Source: Alphaproteobacteria bacterium (GTDB lineage Bacteria; Pseudomonadota; Alphaproteobacteria; Micropepsales; Micropepsaceae). From it: DNA of 64,000 bases. The stretch spans positions 62,001 to 126,000 of the forward strand of contig JAATGP010000004.1 of NCBI GenBank assembly GCA_015654635.1, read 5' to 3'. The translations under genes were made by a program, and so were the position numbers. Below, piece by piece: positions 1 through 7,180 of the stretch; position 1 is the first letter of the stretch; each line of letters starts with the position of its first letter. The notes below the pieces were generated by a model, which was not told where the DNA came from, did no database searches, and worked only from the letters and a program-made list of their open reading frames with translations.

Positions 1-210
1 GTGGCTTGCGTGAGAAAACCGCCATCCGGCATGTCTGATCCTTTCCCGGGTGGCTATTCCAGACGCCGCCACACAACAACGATCAAGCCCTCTTCTACAA
101 TCAGGGCGGATTGCTTGCTGTCGAAACCAACCACCGGAGAGTTTCGGCCCTAAGGAACCTAGGAAAGTAGGATGAGGATTTCCGGGCCAAAGAGAATGCC
201 GGTTTCCGCC
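1..210. other. left edge, no gene assigned
   Basis: This stretch lies outside the transposase reading frames. A plus-strand frame is open from base 1 to a TAA near 152-154, but its translation resembles nothing I know, and the minus strand reads equally well for a short distance. It may be the tail of a gene cut by the window edge or by IS insertion. The bases around 150-170 (CTAAGGAACCTAGG) resemble, imperfectly, the inverted complement of 1065-1085, so this could hold the left end of the insertion sequence. That is a tentative reading. Confidence 0.3.
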
Positions 211-1009
211 TCATTGGCGCCAGAAGATGACGGTCGCGGCGATGCAGATGGCTGAGAAGAAGGTATGAGCGCAGCGGTCGTAGCGGGTGTGGATGCGGCG
301 CCAATCCTTGAGCTTGCCAAACATATTCTCGATCTTGTGGCGTTGGCGATAGAGCACGCGGTCGTAAGGGATTTGGATTTTGCGGTTGGCCTTTGACGGA
401 ATGCAGGCGGTGATGCCACGCTCGGCCAGGCCATCGCGGAACCAATTGGCATCGTAGCCTCTGTCGCCCAGCAGTTCCTTGGTGGGCGGCAAGGCTTCAA
501 GCATCAGGGGAGCGCCCTTGTAGTCGCTCATCTGACCTTCGCTGAGCAACATGAGCTGCGGGCGCCCCAGGCCGTCGCACACCGCATGGAGCTTCGAGTT
601 CAGGCCGCCTTTGGTGCGCCCGATACGTCGGGGATTGAGCGGAACAGGAAACGATCCAGTGGATCGTTTCCTGTGCGAAGCCTCTTCTTGAGCAAGCTGG
701 TGCGGTACGGTGAGCCTTGAGGTGGGTGGCGTCGATCATCAGCCGATCAGGTTTGCCGCCCTTGGCCGACAACGCGGCAAAGATCCGGTTGAACACGCCA
801 AGACGGCTCCAACGGATAAAGCGGTTATAGATCGTCTTGCGCGGACCGTACTCTTTGGGCGCATCGCGCCAACGAAGCCCGTTGCGGATGACGAAGATGA
901 TCCCGCTGATGATCCTCTGGTCATCAACCCGCGGAACCCCATGCGACAGCGGAAAATAGAGCTCTATCCGACGCATCTGCGCCTTCGTCAGCCAGATTAG
1001 ATCGCTCAT
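211..1009 (-). pseudogene. IS5-family (IS427-like) transposase, frameshifted
   Basis: A DDE transposase split into two frames. The N-terminal part, starting MSDLIWLTKAQMRRIELYFPL at 1009, has the helix-turn-helix region and the first catalytic Asp in MIDATHLKAHRT. The C-terminal part, from about 582 to 211, carries LLGDRGYDANWFRD and the YRQRHKIENMFGKLKDWRR block with the last acidic residue. Together they would make the usual 250-270 residue enzyme. Between them the sequence expected to read roughly LLKKGLFPRRIGRTKGG is disturbed by an apparent 1-base loss near HRTA and by a 40-45 base insertion holding a perfect palindrome at 644-674. IS427-type transposases can use programmed frameshifting, but the extra insertion makes inactivation more likely. 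Confidence 0.85.
644..674. repeat. perfect 15-bp palindrome inside the transposase
   Basis: ACAGGAAACGATCCA and TGGATCGTTTCCTGT are exact reverse complements separated by a single G. The palindrome sits in foreign sequence between the two transposase halves. I noticed no second copy in this window by eye. Confidence 0.9.
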
Positions 1010-1165
1010 CGAAGCAACTCTCGGTGCCACCAATGAAACAATCAAACGGGCCTGGCGCAAGGAATTAATAGGTCCTGAGCTTAGTTCGAAACCACCGAAG
1101 AAATGCTCAACTTAACATAGAAATTCAAAAGCCACATAAAACTCCAGACAACTCTGGAGGGCAAA

Positions 1166-1261
1166 ATGTCATCAAAAGCAAAGTCCACGAATTTTTTTTC
1201 GAAAAAAACGAGCAAAGACATATACTTGCAAGTGAAGCAAATAGCACTTTCACGTTATTGA
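1166..1261 (+). CDS. short leader ORF overlapping the AraC gene start
   Basis: A 31-codon ORF (MSSKAKSTNFFSKKTSKD...) too short for the ORF track. Its ATG follows a good ribosome binding site (GGAGGGCAAA) at ideal spacing, which the downstream AraC gene lacks. It ends at TGA 1259-1261, overlapping the assigned TTG start of the AraC gene. It contains T8 (1192-1199) and A7 (1202-1208) runs. The phrase T TTT TTT lies in the phase needed for a -1 shift, and the -1 frame is open from there straight into the AraC protein. It may therefore be the true N-terminus of the regulator, reached by slippage or broken by a mutation, not a separate peptide. Confidence 0.45.
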   Translation: MSSKAKSTNFFSKKTSKDIYLQVKQIALSRY

Positions 1262-2205
1262 AATGTATTTACGAAATAAAAAAACCTAAAAGAAAAACAT
1301 CTATTGTTATAGATAATATAAATCTATTTCATTTTGGGCCATTTATATTGTGCAAATCCGTCATGCATGGCGGCAAATATCTGCGAACTCAAAATAAAAT
1401 TAGAGCAGATGGTTATGATCACCTGACGCTCACGTATTTGGTCGACGGCATGATCGGCCTAGCAGGCACACATGCTGACAGGCTGCGCCCCAAAGAAGTT
1501 ATCGTTGGGGATTTATCGTCACCTTCCGCATTCGTAATTACCGATGCAGAAGTCATTCAGTTGATTGTTCCACGTATTTTATTTCCGGCAGCAGCCATCC
1601 CAGACACGCCGCGCCCCATTCAGCACTTGAGGCAAAAAGATGCATGGTGCCTCCTGATCGGCAAATTGTTAGAGGCTCTGTTTGATGGCCTGCCGGTTTT
1701 TAGTCGTCAGGATGTACTTATTCTGCGAACTTGCATTCCAGATTTTTTGGCATGGGGGTTAAACCCGACAGACTCAGACAGCCCAATTACAAAGGGAGCT
1801 TTGGTCTGCCGATTACGCCGTTACATCGAAGAAAATTTAAGAAAAAAAATAACGCCGGCTCTGCTGGCAAAAGAATTTGGCGTGTCGCGCAGCCAGCTTT
1901 ATCGCCTGTTCCATTCTACAGGTGGCATTAACGCCTACATTCAAAAGCGCCGTCTCCTGCGCAGCCGAAGAGCACTCTGTGATCCGCAGCTTGCGCACCT
2001 GCGCATACAGGATATTGCCGATGATGCCGGCTTTCCTGACGCAGCGCATTTCAGCCGTCTTTTCAAACATCGCTTTGGCATTTCTCCGCAAAGCGCGCGC
2101 GCGTCCAGCAGAATGGACATGCCGCCGGCCACAAACCTGTCGTCGCAGGAGATGCAGGACAGCGCACGCTTCGCGCGCTGGCTGGAAACCCTTGGCACGG
2201 ATTGA
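1258..2205 (+). CDS. AraC-family transcriptional regulator
   Basis: A 315-residue regulator. Residues about 200-305 form the double helix-turn-helix AraC domain: LLAKEFGVSRSQLYRLFHSTGG is the first HTH and IQDIADDAGFPDAAHFSRLFKHRFGISPQSAR the second, with the conserved family signature. The N-terminal half looks like an AraC-binding-like domain (YDHLTLTYLVDGMIGL...). The assigned start is TTG with no good ribosome binding site, and the first 60 codons are strikingly AT-rich and lysine-rich compared with the rest. The frame stays open upstream to the slippery T run, so the true start may be ATG 1166 plus a -1 shift. It stands about 100 bp upstream of the RhiA-like genes on the same strand and is the obvious candidate for their regulator (inference). 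Confidence 0.88.
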   Translation: MKCIYEIKKPKRKTSIVIDNINLFHFGPFILCKSVMHGGKYLRTQNKIRADGYDHLTLTYLVDGMIGLAGTHADRLRPKEVIVGDLSSPSAFVITDAEVIQLIVPRILFPAAAIPDTPRPIQHLRQKDAWCLLIGKLLEALFDGLPVFSRQDVLILRTCIPDFLAWGLNPTDSDSPITKGALVCRLRRYIEENLRKKITPALLAKEFGVSRSQLYRLFHSTGGINAYIQKRRLLRSRRALCDPQLAHLRIQDIADDAGFPDAAHFSRLFKHRFGISPQSARASSRMDMPPATNLSSQEMQDSARFARWLETLGTD

Positions 2206-2308
2206 ACCGGGCAGCTTTGGAACGCGCGTCCAAATCTTTGAAACAGCCGTCCAAATACACGCAGAGAGAGATTGGTTAAACAATTCAACCAAATAAGGAG
2301 AGACGCAT

Positions 2309-2980
2309 ATGACACAGGAACAGATAACTGCGTCATCGAACGCCACAGAAACAGTCACCACATGCACCTTCACGCTGAAGGCCCGCAACAATTCGAGCTT
2401 ATCTTCTGGGCAATATTTCAGTGTCTTCCCGTCATATCTGAAAACGCCGCCGCCAAAGGAACAAATCCTTTTGGCGCTGATCTCGGAGGCAACCGAAAAT
2501 TCCGCCGAGAAGAGCGACACAACGCTCACATGGAGCGCCGGCCTCGGAGCCATGACCATGTTTGCCATGCTCAGAGACGGTGATCCGGAAAAGGCGGACA
2601 AAACAGCGGCAGTGTTAGGCGATATCGTTTCCGTGAACTGCACCGATGGCAGCTTCACCCTTGCTGCGGCCGCAGGCGGGGCCGAAAGCGTAATTACTGT
2701 GAACTTCAGCGGAGACATTCCTACCGGCAGTTATATAGGGCTACAGGCAGGACCGGCTCCGATACTTCTCGTTATTCCGGCTGATAAGAGCGCCCTGACG
2801 CTGACACCGGCCTCTTTCCTAAGCGCAACCGTGATCTTTGGCACAGCCTATAAATGGCCAAAACCGGGAACCTATGACGAGAGCCAACCCCTGATCGTCA
2901 ATTTCACACAAGACAGCGCACAGACCGCCACGGCATCCATCGCAATCGGACCGGATGACCTCCTTGTCCAGATCAGCTGA
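2309..2980 (+). CDS. RhiA-like hypothetical protein 1
   Basis: A 223-residue protein with no signal peptide. The ATG is preceded by AAGGAGA at good spacing. It is low in charge and rich in Ser, Thr, Ala and beta-prone stretches, suggesting a beta-sandwich. The opening CTFTLKARNNSSLSSGQYFSVFP and the later TLTWSAGLGAMTMFAM align by eye with SLTCINNSQTHGSFAIFQ and TFTWGLDYNFVWAE of the next gene, so the two appear to be paralogues. The pattern recalls, from memory, RhiA of Rhizobium leguminosarum, a rhizosphere-expressed protein of unknown biochemical role. First of three consecutive plus-strand genes downstream of the AraC regulator. Function unknown. Confidence 0.7.
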   Translation: MTQEQITASSNATETVTTCTFTLKARNNSSLSSGQYFSVFPSYLKTPPPKEQILLALISEATENSAEKSDTTLTWSAGLGAMTMFAMLRDGDPEKADKTAAVLGDIVSVNCTDGSFTLAAAAGGAESVITVNFSGDIPTGSYIGLQAGPAPILLVIPADKSALTLTPASFLSATVIFGTAYKWPKPGTYDESQPLIVNFTQDSAQTATASIAIGPDDLLVQIS

Positions 2981-3123
2981 CATTTTCCCTTACCCGGCCT
3001 GCCATCAGACAGCGGGTAAACCAGCCTAATGCAATCACGCGGAAAGGCTGGGCGAGCGGTAGTGCATTGCCCCTGGCAATACCGATCGTCACCAACTGGG
3101 GCCCACAATTGAAAGGCAGTGTT

Positions 3124-3735
3124 ATGACGAACTACTCCCTCACCTGCATCAACAATTCCCAGACGCACGGCAGCTTTGCCATTTTTCAGAAAGCGCCGCC
3201 CATGACCGTGCCGGACAATGTCTTTTCTCTGGCATGGTTTGCCCGCCCGGCCGCGCCATCCAGCCGTGTGACCTTTACCTGGGGTCTCGATTATAACTTT
3301 GTCTGGGCTGAGACCGGGCAGCTAATGCCTGGCATCAATTTTGCCGCATCGCAGACGTTTCCTGCCGATCCGTACGGCAACAATTTTATTCAGCTGAGCA
3401 AAGACAATTTTGACGCCACGACCTTCCTCAATGAGGACGACTCCGGCGCCGTCGGGTCTCTGACGATTCAGCAACTGGCCAACGTGACCCCCAACTTAAC
3501 TTCGGTTGGCGTCGGCATGTCAGGCTCCGGCACCTTCGCCATTCAGGCCGCGCCCAATATGACGGCGGTATTTACGCCGCATCCGAACTATTGGGTGATC
3601 TTCGGCAATTACCAAACAGGAGACGTCATGAACATTGAAGACGTCACCGGCGCCGTCGAAGTCACTTATGGCGGCGCGCTGACCTCGCGTACCGCAACGC
3701 TTGGAATCGACAATACGATCAAAATTGCCAAGTGA
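3124..3735 (+). CDS. RhiA-like hypothetical protein 2
   Basis: I chose ATG 3124 (203 residues) over the longer ORF-track start, because AAAGGCAG sits just upstream and the protein then begins MTNYSLTCINNSQ, matching its paralogue. The segments SLAWFARPAAPSSRVTFTWGLDYNFVWAETGQLMPGINFAASQTFPADPYG and NYWVIFGNYQTGDV resemble my recollection of RhiA-family proteins. No signal peptide or membrane segment is seen. It lies about 140 bp after the first paralogue and about 100 bp before a membrane-anchored protein, on the same strand, so co-expression is likely. RhiA in Rhizobium is under quorum-sensing control. Whether that applies here cannot be told. Confidence 0.75.
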   Translation: MTNYSLTCINNSQTHGSFAIFQKAPPMTVPDNVFSLAWFARPAAPSSRVTFTWGLDYNFVWAETGQLMPGINFAASQTFPADPYGNNFIQLSKDNFDATTFLNEDDSGAVGSLTIQQLANVTPNLTSVGVGMSGSGTFAIQAAPNMTAVFTPHPNYWVIFGNYQTGDVMNIEDVTGAVEVTYGGALTSRTATLGIDNTIKIAK

Positions 3736-3835
3736 TCAGAAGTCTGGACGGCCGTTCCAGCGACCGTCCAGACAAACTGCTGCGCCCTGCTCTGCGGCGG
3801 GAGGCAGTATCCTATACACAGGAGCTGAGACCATC

Positions 3836-4426
3836 ATGAAACAGACAAAGGTGAAAATCCATACCGTTCTGGGCCGTTTTGTTTGTGTCGCGATCACAAC
3901 CGGAATTCTGGCCGGATCCGCATACGCCTACGCAGTCTATCACGGCATCAACAAGGTCGCCCTGCCGTCACTAAGGGTTGAATGGACAAAGGACAATTTT
4001 GGCGTCAGCGGAGATACTCTATCCTATATGTACTTCGCCAATGACGCTGCAGCCACGGAGGCAGCCAAGTCCCCCCTGGGGGATTTTCGCGGCATATCTC
4101 AATCTTTATGCCTGGTAAAAGTTGACCTTCCCGGGGTCCCGGCAGTTCCCGCGGCTAATATCACTGCGGATGTCGGTGGGGCACTTGCTGGGGTAAAACC
4201 AGGAAACTTAGACGACAAACCACGGGTTTTCCCATGGAAAATTAAGTTCGACAACGATCCTGCCGGCCACTGGAGCATAGCTAAAGTCATCCTCGTCGAA
4301 GGAAACGAAGGGACGAATGCGGCTGCGGGTCGTGTCGCGGCGGCGGGGCACCGAGATCTGGCTAATCTGGCTGTTAATCCGCAAGTGACTGTGATTAACG
4401 GCACCATGGAGGGATGCCAGCCCTAA
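3836..4426 (+). CDS. hypothetical secreted or membrane-anchored protein
   Basis: I chose ATG 3836 (196 residues) over the track start at 3701, because CAGGAGCTGAGA precedes it and it then begins with a clear N-terminal signal or anchor: MKQTKVKIHTVLGRFVCVAITTGILAGSAYA. The rest is unfamiliar. It has two cysteines (QSLCLVK near residue 95 and EGCQP at the extreme C-terminus) that could pair in the periplasm. I recognise no domain. It is the last gene of the AraC/RhiA-like locus and probably acts outside the cytoplasm, unlike its two neighbours. Function unknown. Confidence 0.6.
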   Translation: MKQTKVKIHTVLGRFVCVAITTGILAGSAYAYAVYHGINKVALPSLRVEWTKDNFGVSGDTLSYMYFANDAAATEAAKSPLGDFRGISQSLCLVKVDLPGVPAVPAANITADVGGALAGVKPGNLDDKPRVFPWKIKFDNDPAGHWSIAKVILVEGNEGTNAAAGRVAAAGHRDLANLAVNPQVTVINGTMEGCQP

Positions 4427-4482
4427 AAAGCTGTCGCATGCATAAAAGTCAGAATGGCATACTGTCGGAACATACTAGCCTG

Positions 4483-4530
4483 ACCTAGAGCGACGGACGT
4501 TCAAAACGTGCTCGGTCCGTCGCTCTAGGT
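4483..4530. terminator. perfect 15-bp inverted repeat across the ATPase stop codon
   Basis: ACCTAGAGCGACGGA (4483-4497) and TCCGTCGCTCTAGGT (4516-4530) are exact reverse complements with an 18-base loop. The hairpin contains the stop codon and last codons of the minus-strand TraD-like gene and lies between two convergent genes, so it may end transcription in both directions. No long T run follows, so the terminator role is an inference. Confidence 0.55.
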
Positions 4531-5828
4531 CTTTGTTCTGTCGCAACTTTGCGCTGCTCTGCTCCCGGCAGATTGGATTGTTTTGGCCCGGGCCTTACGT
4601 ATTGTCGGTGACCTGAGCTCCGAAGCTCATCCAATTGATTGGAGAGTCCATTCTCGCCCTTGATCGTTGTGGCGCTAAACGGACGATTTGGAGTGTTGTT
4701 GATCATTAGCTTTAGGTAGACCGACCGATTTGGCAGATTTAGAAGATCCAGCGCGTCGAACACCGGTTGAAATTCGGCTGCCAAAGCGACCGCATCCTCC
4801 GATCCGACTCGAAATGAAATAATCGTTCCCGCATTGCCAAGGACAGCGTGCCGAATATCCGGTTCAAGCTGATGCATATACTGATGGGCAAGCACCAAGC
4901 CCACACCATATTTCCGCAGCTCGCTCATCATGTTGGCGAGCATGAGCGTTGTAAAATTATGGAATTCGTCGAGATAGACGAAGAATGGCGGACGCGCATC
5001 ATGCGCAGATTCCGCACGGCTAAAAGCTGCCAACCCGAGCGTTGACACGATCAGGCTGCCGAGGACCAGCGAGCTTTCCTCGCCCAGTTGCCCCTTCGAG
5101 ACATTCACAAGCAATACCTTATCCCCGTCCATTAGCGCGCGGAAATGTAAGTCGATCTGGGGTTCAACGAGTATCCGGCGAAGCGTTGGGTCAGAAAGCA
5201 AAGCGCCAAGTTTGTTCTGGATCGGCGCACAGGCCTCCGCCCGCAGACGCGACGGATAGTTCTCGAATTCATCCTCCCAGAACTGCTTCACTATTGGATT
5301 ACGAATGCCTTTGACGACATCCTTCCGAAAATCGTCATTGGTGAACAGGGTGAGAATAGCCGGGAGGGTCGATCCATCCCGCTCCAGGAGCGCGTAGAGG
5401 GTGTTGCGCAACACATGCTCCATGCGCACACCCCAGGCGTCCGGCCATATCTTCTTGAGGGTTTCGAGGAGGCCGGAGACTGCCAGCGGTATCTTGTCCT
5501 CTCGCACACGACGCAATGGGTTATATCCGTATGGCTGCTTTGGGTCGCTGGCGTCGAGGCAGATGACACGCTCAGGATCACACGCGCGCATACGCTCGGC
5601 AAGTGAGTCGACCAAATCACCGTGCGGGTCCACTAGTGCAAATCCACGCCCAGCCTCAAAGTCCTGCCACGCCAACGTTTCCAGCATCTTGGACTTGCCG
5701 ACACCCGTCTTACCTATCACATACATATGCGATAGGCGGTCTTTCTGCTTGATGCCAAACGGGACCCGTGAATTGCGATGGTTTGTCCTGGCGAAATACG
5801 AGACATCATGTGAGGCCATGTCCCGCAT
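4485..5828 (-). CDS. VirD4/TraG/TraD-like conjugative ATPase
   Basis: A 447-residue P-loop ATPase. Walker A is GKTGVGKSKMLE near residue 40 and Walker B is PPFFVYLDEFHNF near 280, followed by a sensor-like region (GLVLAHQYMHQLEPDIRHAVLGNAGTIISFRVG) typical of HerA/VirD4/TraD proteins. No N-terminal membrane anchor is visible, unlike classic VirD4 coupling proteins, so it resembles the soluble DUF87/TraM-recognition type. Its divergent neighbour is a replication-relaxation protein, a pairing I associate with plasmids and integrative elements. No relaxase, VirB proteins or integrase are present here, so it is probably a remnant or accessory part of a mobile element. The last codons lie in a perfect inverted repeat. 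Confidence 0.85.
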   Translation of the reverse strand: MRDMASHDVSYFARTNHRNSRVPFGIKQKDRLSHMYVIGKTGVGKSKMLETLAWQDFEAGRGFALVDPHGDLVDSLAERMRACDPERVICLDASDPKQPYGYNPLRRVREDKIPLAVSGLLETLKKIWPDAWGVRMEHVLRNTLYALLERDGSTLPAILTLFTNDDFRKDVVKGIRNPIVKQFWEDEFENYPSRLRAEACAPIQNKLGALLSDPTLRRILVEPQIDLHFRALMDGDKVLLVNVSKGQLGEESSLVLGSLIVSTLGLAAFSRAESAHDARPPFFVYLDEFHNFTTLMLANMMSELRKYGVGLVLAHQYMHQLEPDIRHAVLGNAGTIISFRVGSEDAVALAAEFQPVFDALDLLNLPNRSVYLKLMINNTPNRPFSATTIKGENGLSNQLDELRSSGHRQYVRPGPKQSNLPGAEQRKVATEQRPRATDRARFERPSL

Positions 5829-6217
5829 CGTCCCAAATGCGACACTCAGCGGATAGGCACCGATCTATCTCCCACTGCAATTTTCGCGGCAGGCAGTTCC
5901 TTCAAGGGCGCGGCTTGTTTAATGACGCCGCGCCCGTTCGGGCCACCTGCCGCGACAGTGATGGAGTGACGAAGTGACGAGAATTGGGATACACCGAGAC
6001 CTGTCTGATATCTCTCGCTGAGATTTCCCCTCGTATATTCTCGGTCCGTTTCGTCGCGCACGATGCTCGTACATGACCAACGACAAATTCCGCAAGTTGT
6101 GCGAGCAGGTACCCCTCCATTACAATAAGTGATCTGGGCACATAGCTGAACATGGGATGCCGGGCCTTATCGCTGTGAAGCATAGCAACCTTCGACGGCG
6201 CTCAGCCGTGTTGCTAT
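5829..6217. other. divergent intergenic region between TraD-like and replication-relaxation genes
   Basis: About 390 bases with no convincing gene. It must hold the promoters of the two divergent genes. It contains a nested inverted repeat (5885-5954). A 93-residue minus-strand ORF (5902-6183) is open but has no recognisable domain and no clear ribosome binding site, so I do not call it. Confidence 0.5.
5885..5954. repeat. nested inverted repeat
   Basis: Outer arms CGCGGCAGG (5885-5893) and CCTGCCGCG (5946-5954) and inner arms GGGCGCGGC (5906-5914) and GCCGCGCCC (5927-5935) are all exact complements. They could form a two-tier hairpin with a 12-base loop. In a mobile-element context this could be a protein-binding or origin-like structure, but that is only inferred from its shape. 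Confidence 0.6.
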
Positions 6218-6247
6218 TTGAAGGATCGCCCAAGCACGAGCGATCCC

Positions 6248-7159
6248 ATGATTGTGCCACGCCGTTCACGAATGCGCCGGAAAAGTATCGGCAAGCGCTT
6301 GGCGCTTACGGATCGCGATATCGCGCTATTCCGGACCCTCGCCCGTTACCGCTATCTGCGCTCGACCTATCTGCACGCCTTCGTCGGCGGAGAATCCGAG
6401 AAACGGTTCAAAGAGCGGCTGGGAGACCTCTTCCATGAGGGGTACGTCGATAGGCCAGAGGAGCAATGGCGTTTTGCGGACGCGCGGTGCAAGCCGGTCG
6501 TGCATGAGCTTGGCAAGCGCGGGGCCGAGATGGTTGGGGCCGAAGTCGAGACGGGAGCCGTCACATGGTTGCGTGACAGGCCGCATCGGCAGTTTGAGCA
6601 TTCGCTGATGATCTGCGAGGTGCTGGCGTCGATTGAATTGGCAACGCGCAGCCGAACCAGTGTCCGCTATATCCCTTGGTCCGAGATATTGGCCAAAGCA
6701 CCGGAGGCAACGCGCCGGTCGGCCCAGCCTTATGCTCTCTCAGCCTCCAATGGCGACACTGTTGTGCCCGATGCGATCTTCGGCCTCGAATACCGCCGCG
6801 ATGGGCGCAAGACCTACCGCTTCTTTGCCTTGGAAGCAGACCGGGGCACAATGCCGATTGCACGGTCCACCAAGATCGGCACATCCGTTCTTGCAAAGCT
6901 GGAAACCTACCGCCGCATCTTGAAGCAAGAGGTCTATCGCTCTCGGCTGGGTATTCCAAATATGTTGATACTGACGATCACCATTGGCTCCAACCGGTGC
7001 GCTGAGCTGGTCCGCAGGTTCCAAGAGACGGGCGACGGGGTACCGTTTTTGTTCAAGGCCATTGATACAGGCTCGGCGAGCCTTTCTATGCCGGCCACCG
7101 CTTTGCTTGTTGATCCTTGGCAGCGGGCCGGATTGGATGCTCTGTCGATTGCGGCCTAA
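6248..7159 (+). CDS. replication-relaxation family protein
   Basis: About 303 residues from ATG 6248. The ORF track uses a TTG 30 bases upstream. The N-terminal region LTDRDIALFRTLARYRYLRSTYLHAFVGG...RLGDLFHEGYVDRP is the winged-helix pattern of replication-relaxation (Replic_Relax) proteins, and the C-terminal half keeps VPDAIFGLEYRRDGRKTYRFFALEADRGTMP and KLETYRRIL, which look like a nuclease-like fold with acidic residues in the usual places. Members occur on plasmids and integrative elements and are thought to relax DNA for replication or transfer. Here it is divergent from a TraD-like ATPase, which supports a mobile-element origin. No strong ribosome binding site is visible, so the start is uncertain. 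Confidence 0.8.
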   Translation: MIVPRRSRMRRKSIGKRLALTDRDIALFRTLARYRYLRSTYLHAFVGGESEKRFKERLGDLFHEGYVDRPEEQWRFADARCKPVVHELGKRGAEMVGAEVETGAVTWLRDRPHRQFEHSLMICEVLASIELATRSRTSVRYIPWSEILAKAPEATRRSAQPYALSASNGDTVVPDAIFGLEYRRDGRKTYRFFALEADRGTMPIARSTKIGTSVLAKLETYRRILKQEVYRSRLGIPNMLILTITIGSNRCAELVRRFQETGDGVPFLFKAIDTGSASLSMPATALLVDPWQRAGLDALSIAA

Positions 7160-7180
7160 GGCAATGACGGCGGACTGCTC

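Noticed and set aside
5902-6183. 93-residue minus ORF between the TraD-like and replication-relaxation genes
   Set aside because: No ribosome binding site or recognisable domain; composition ambiguous, so left as intergenic.
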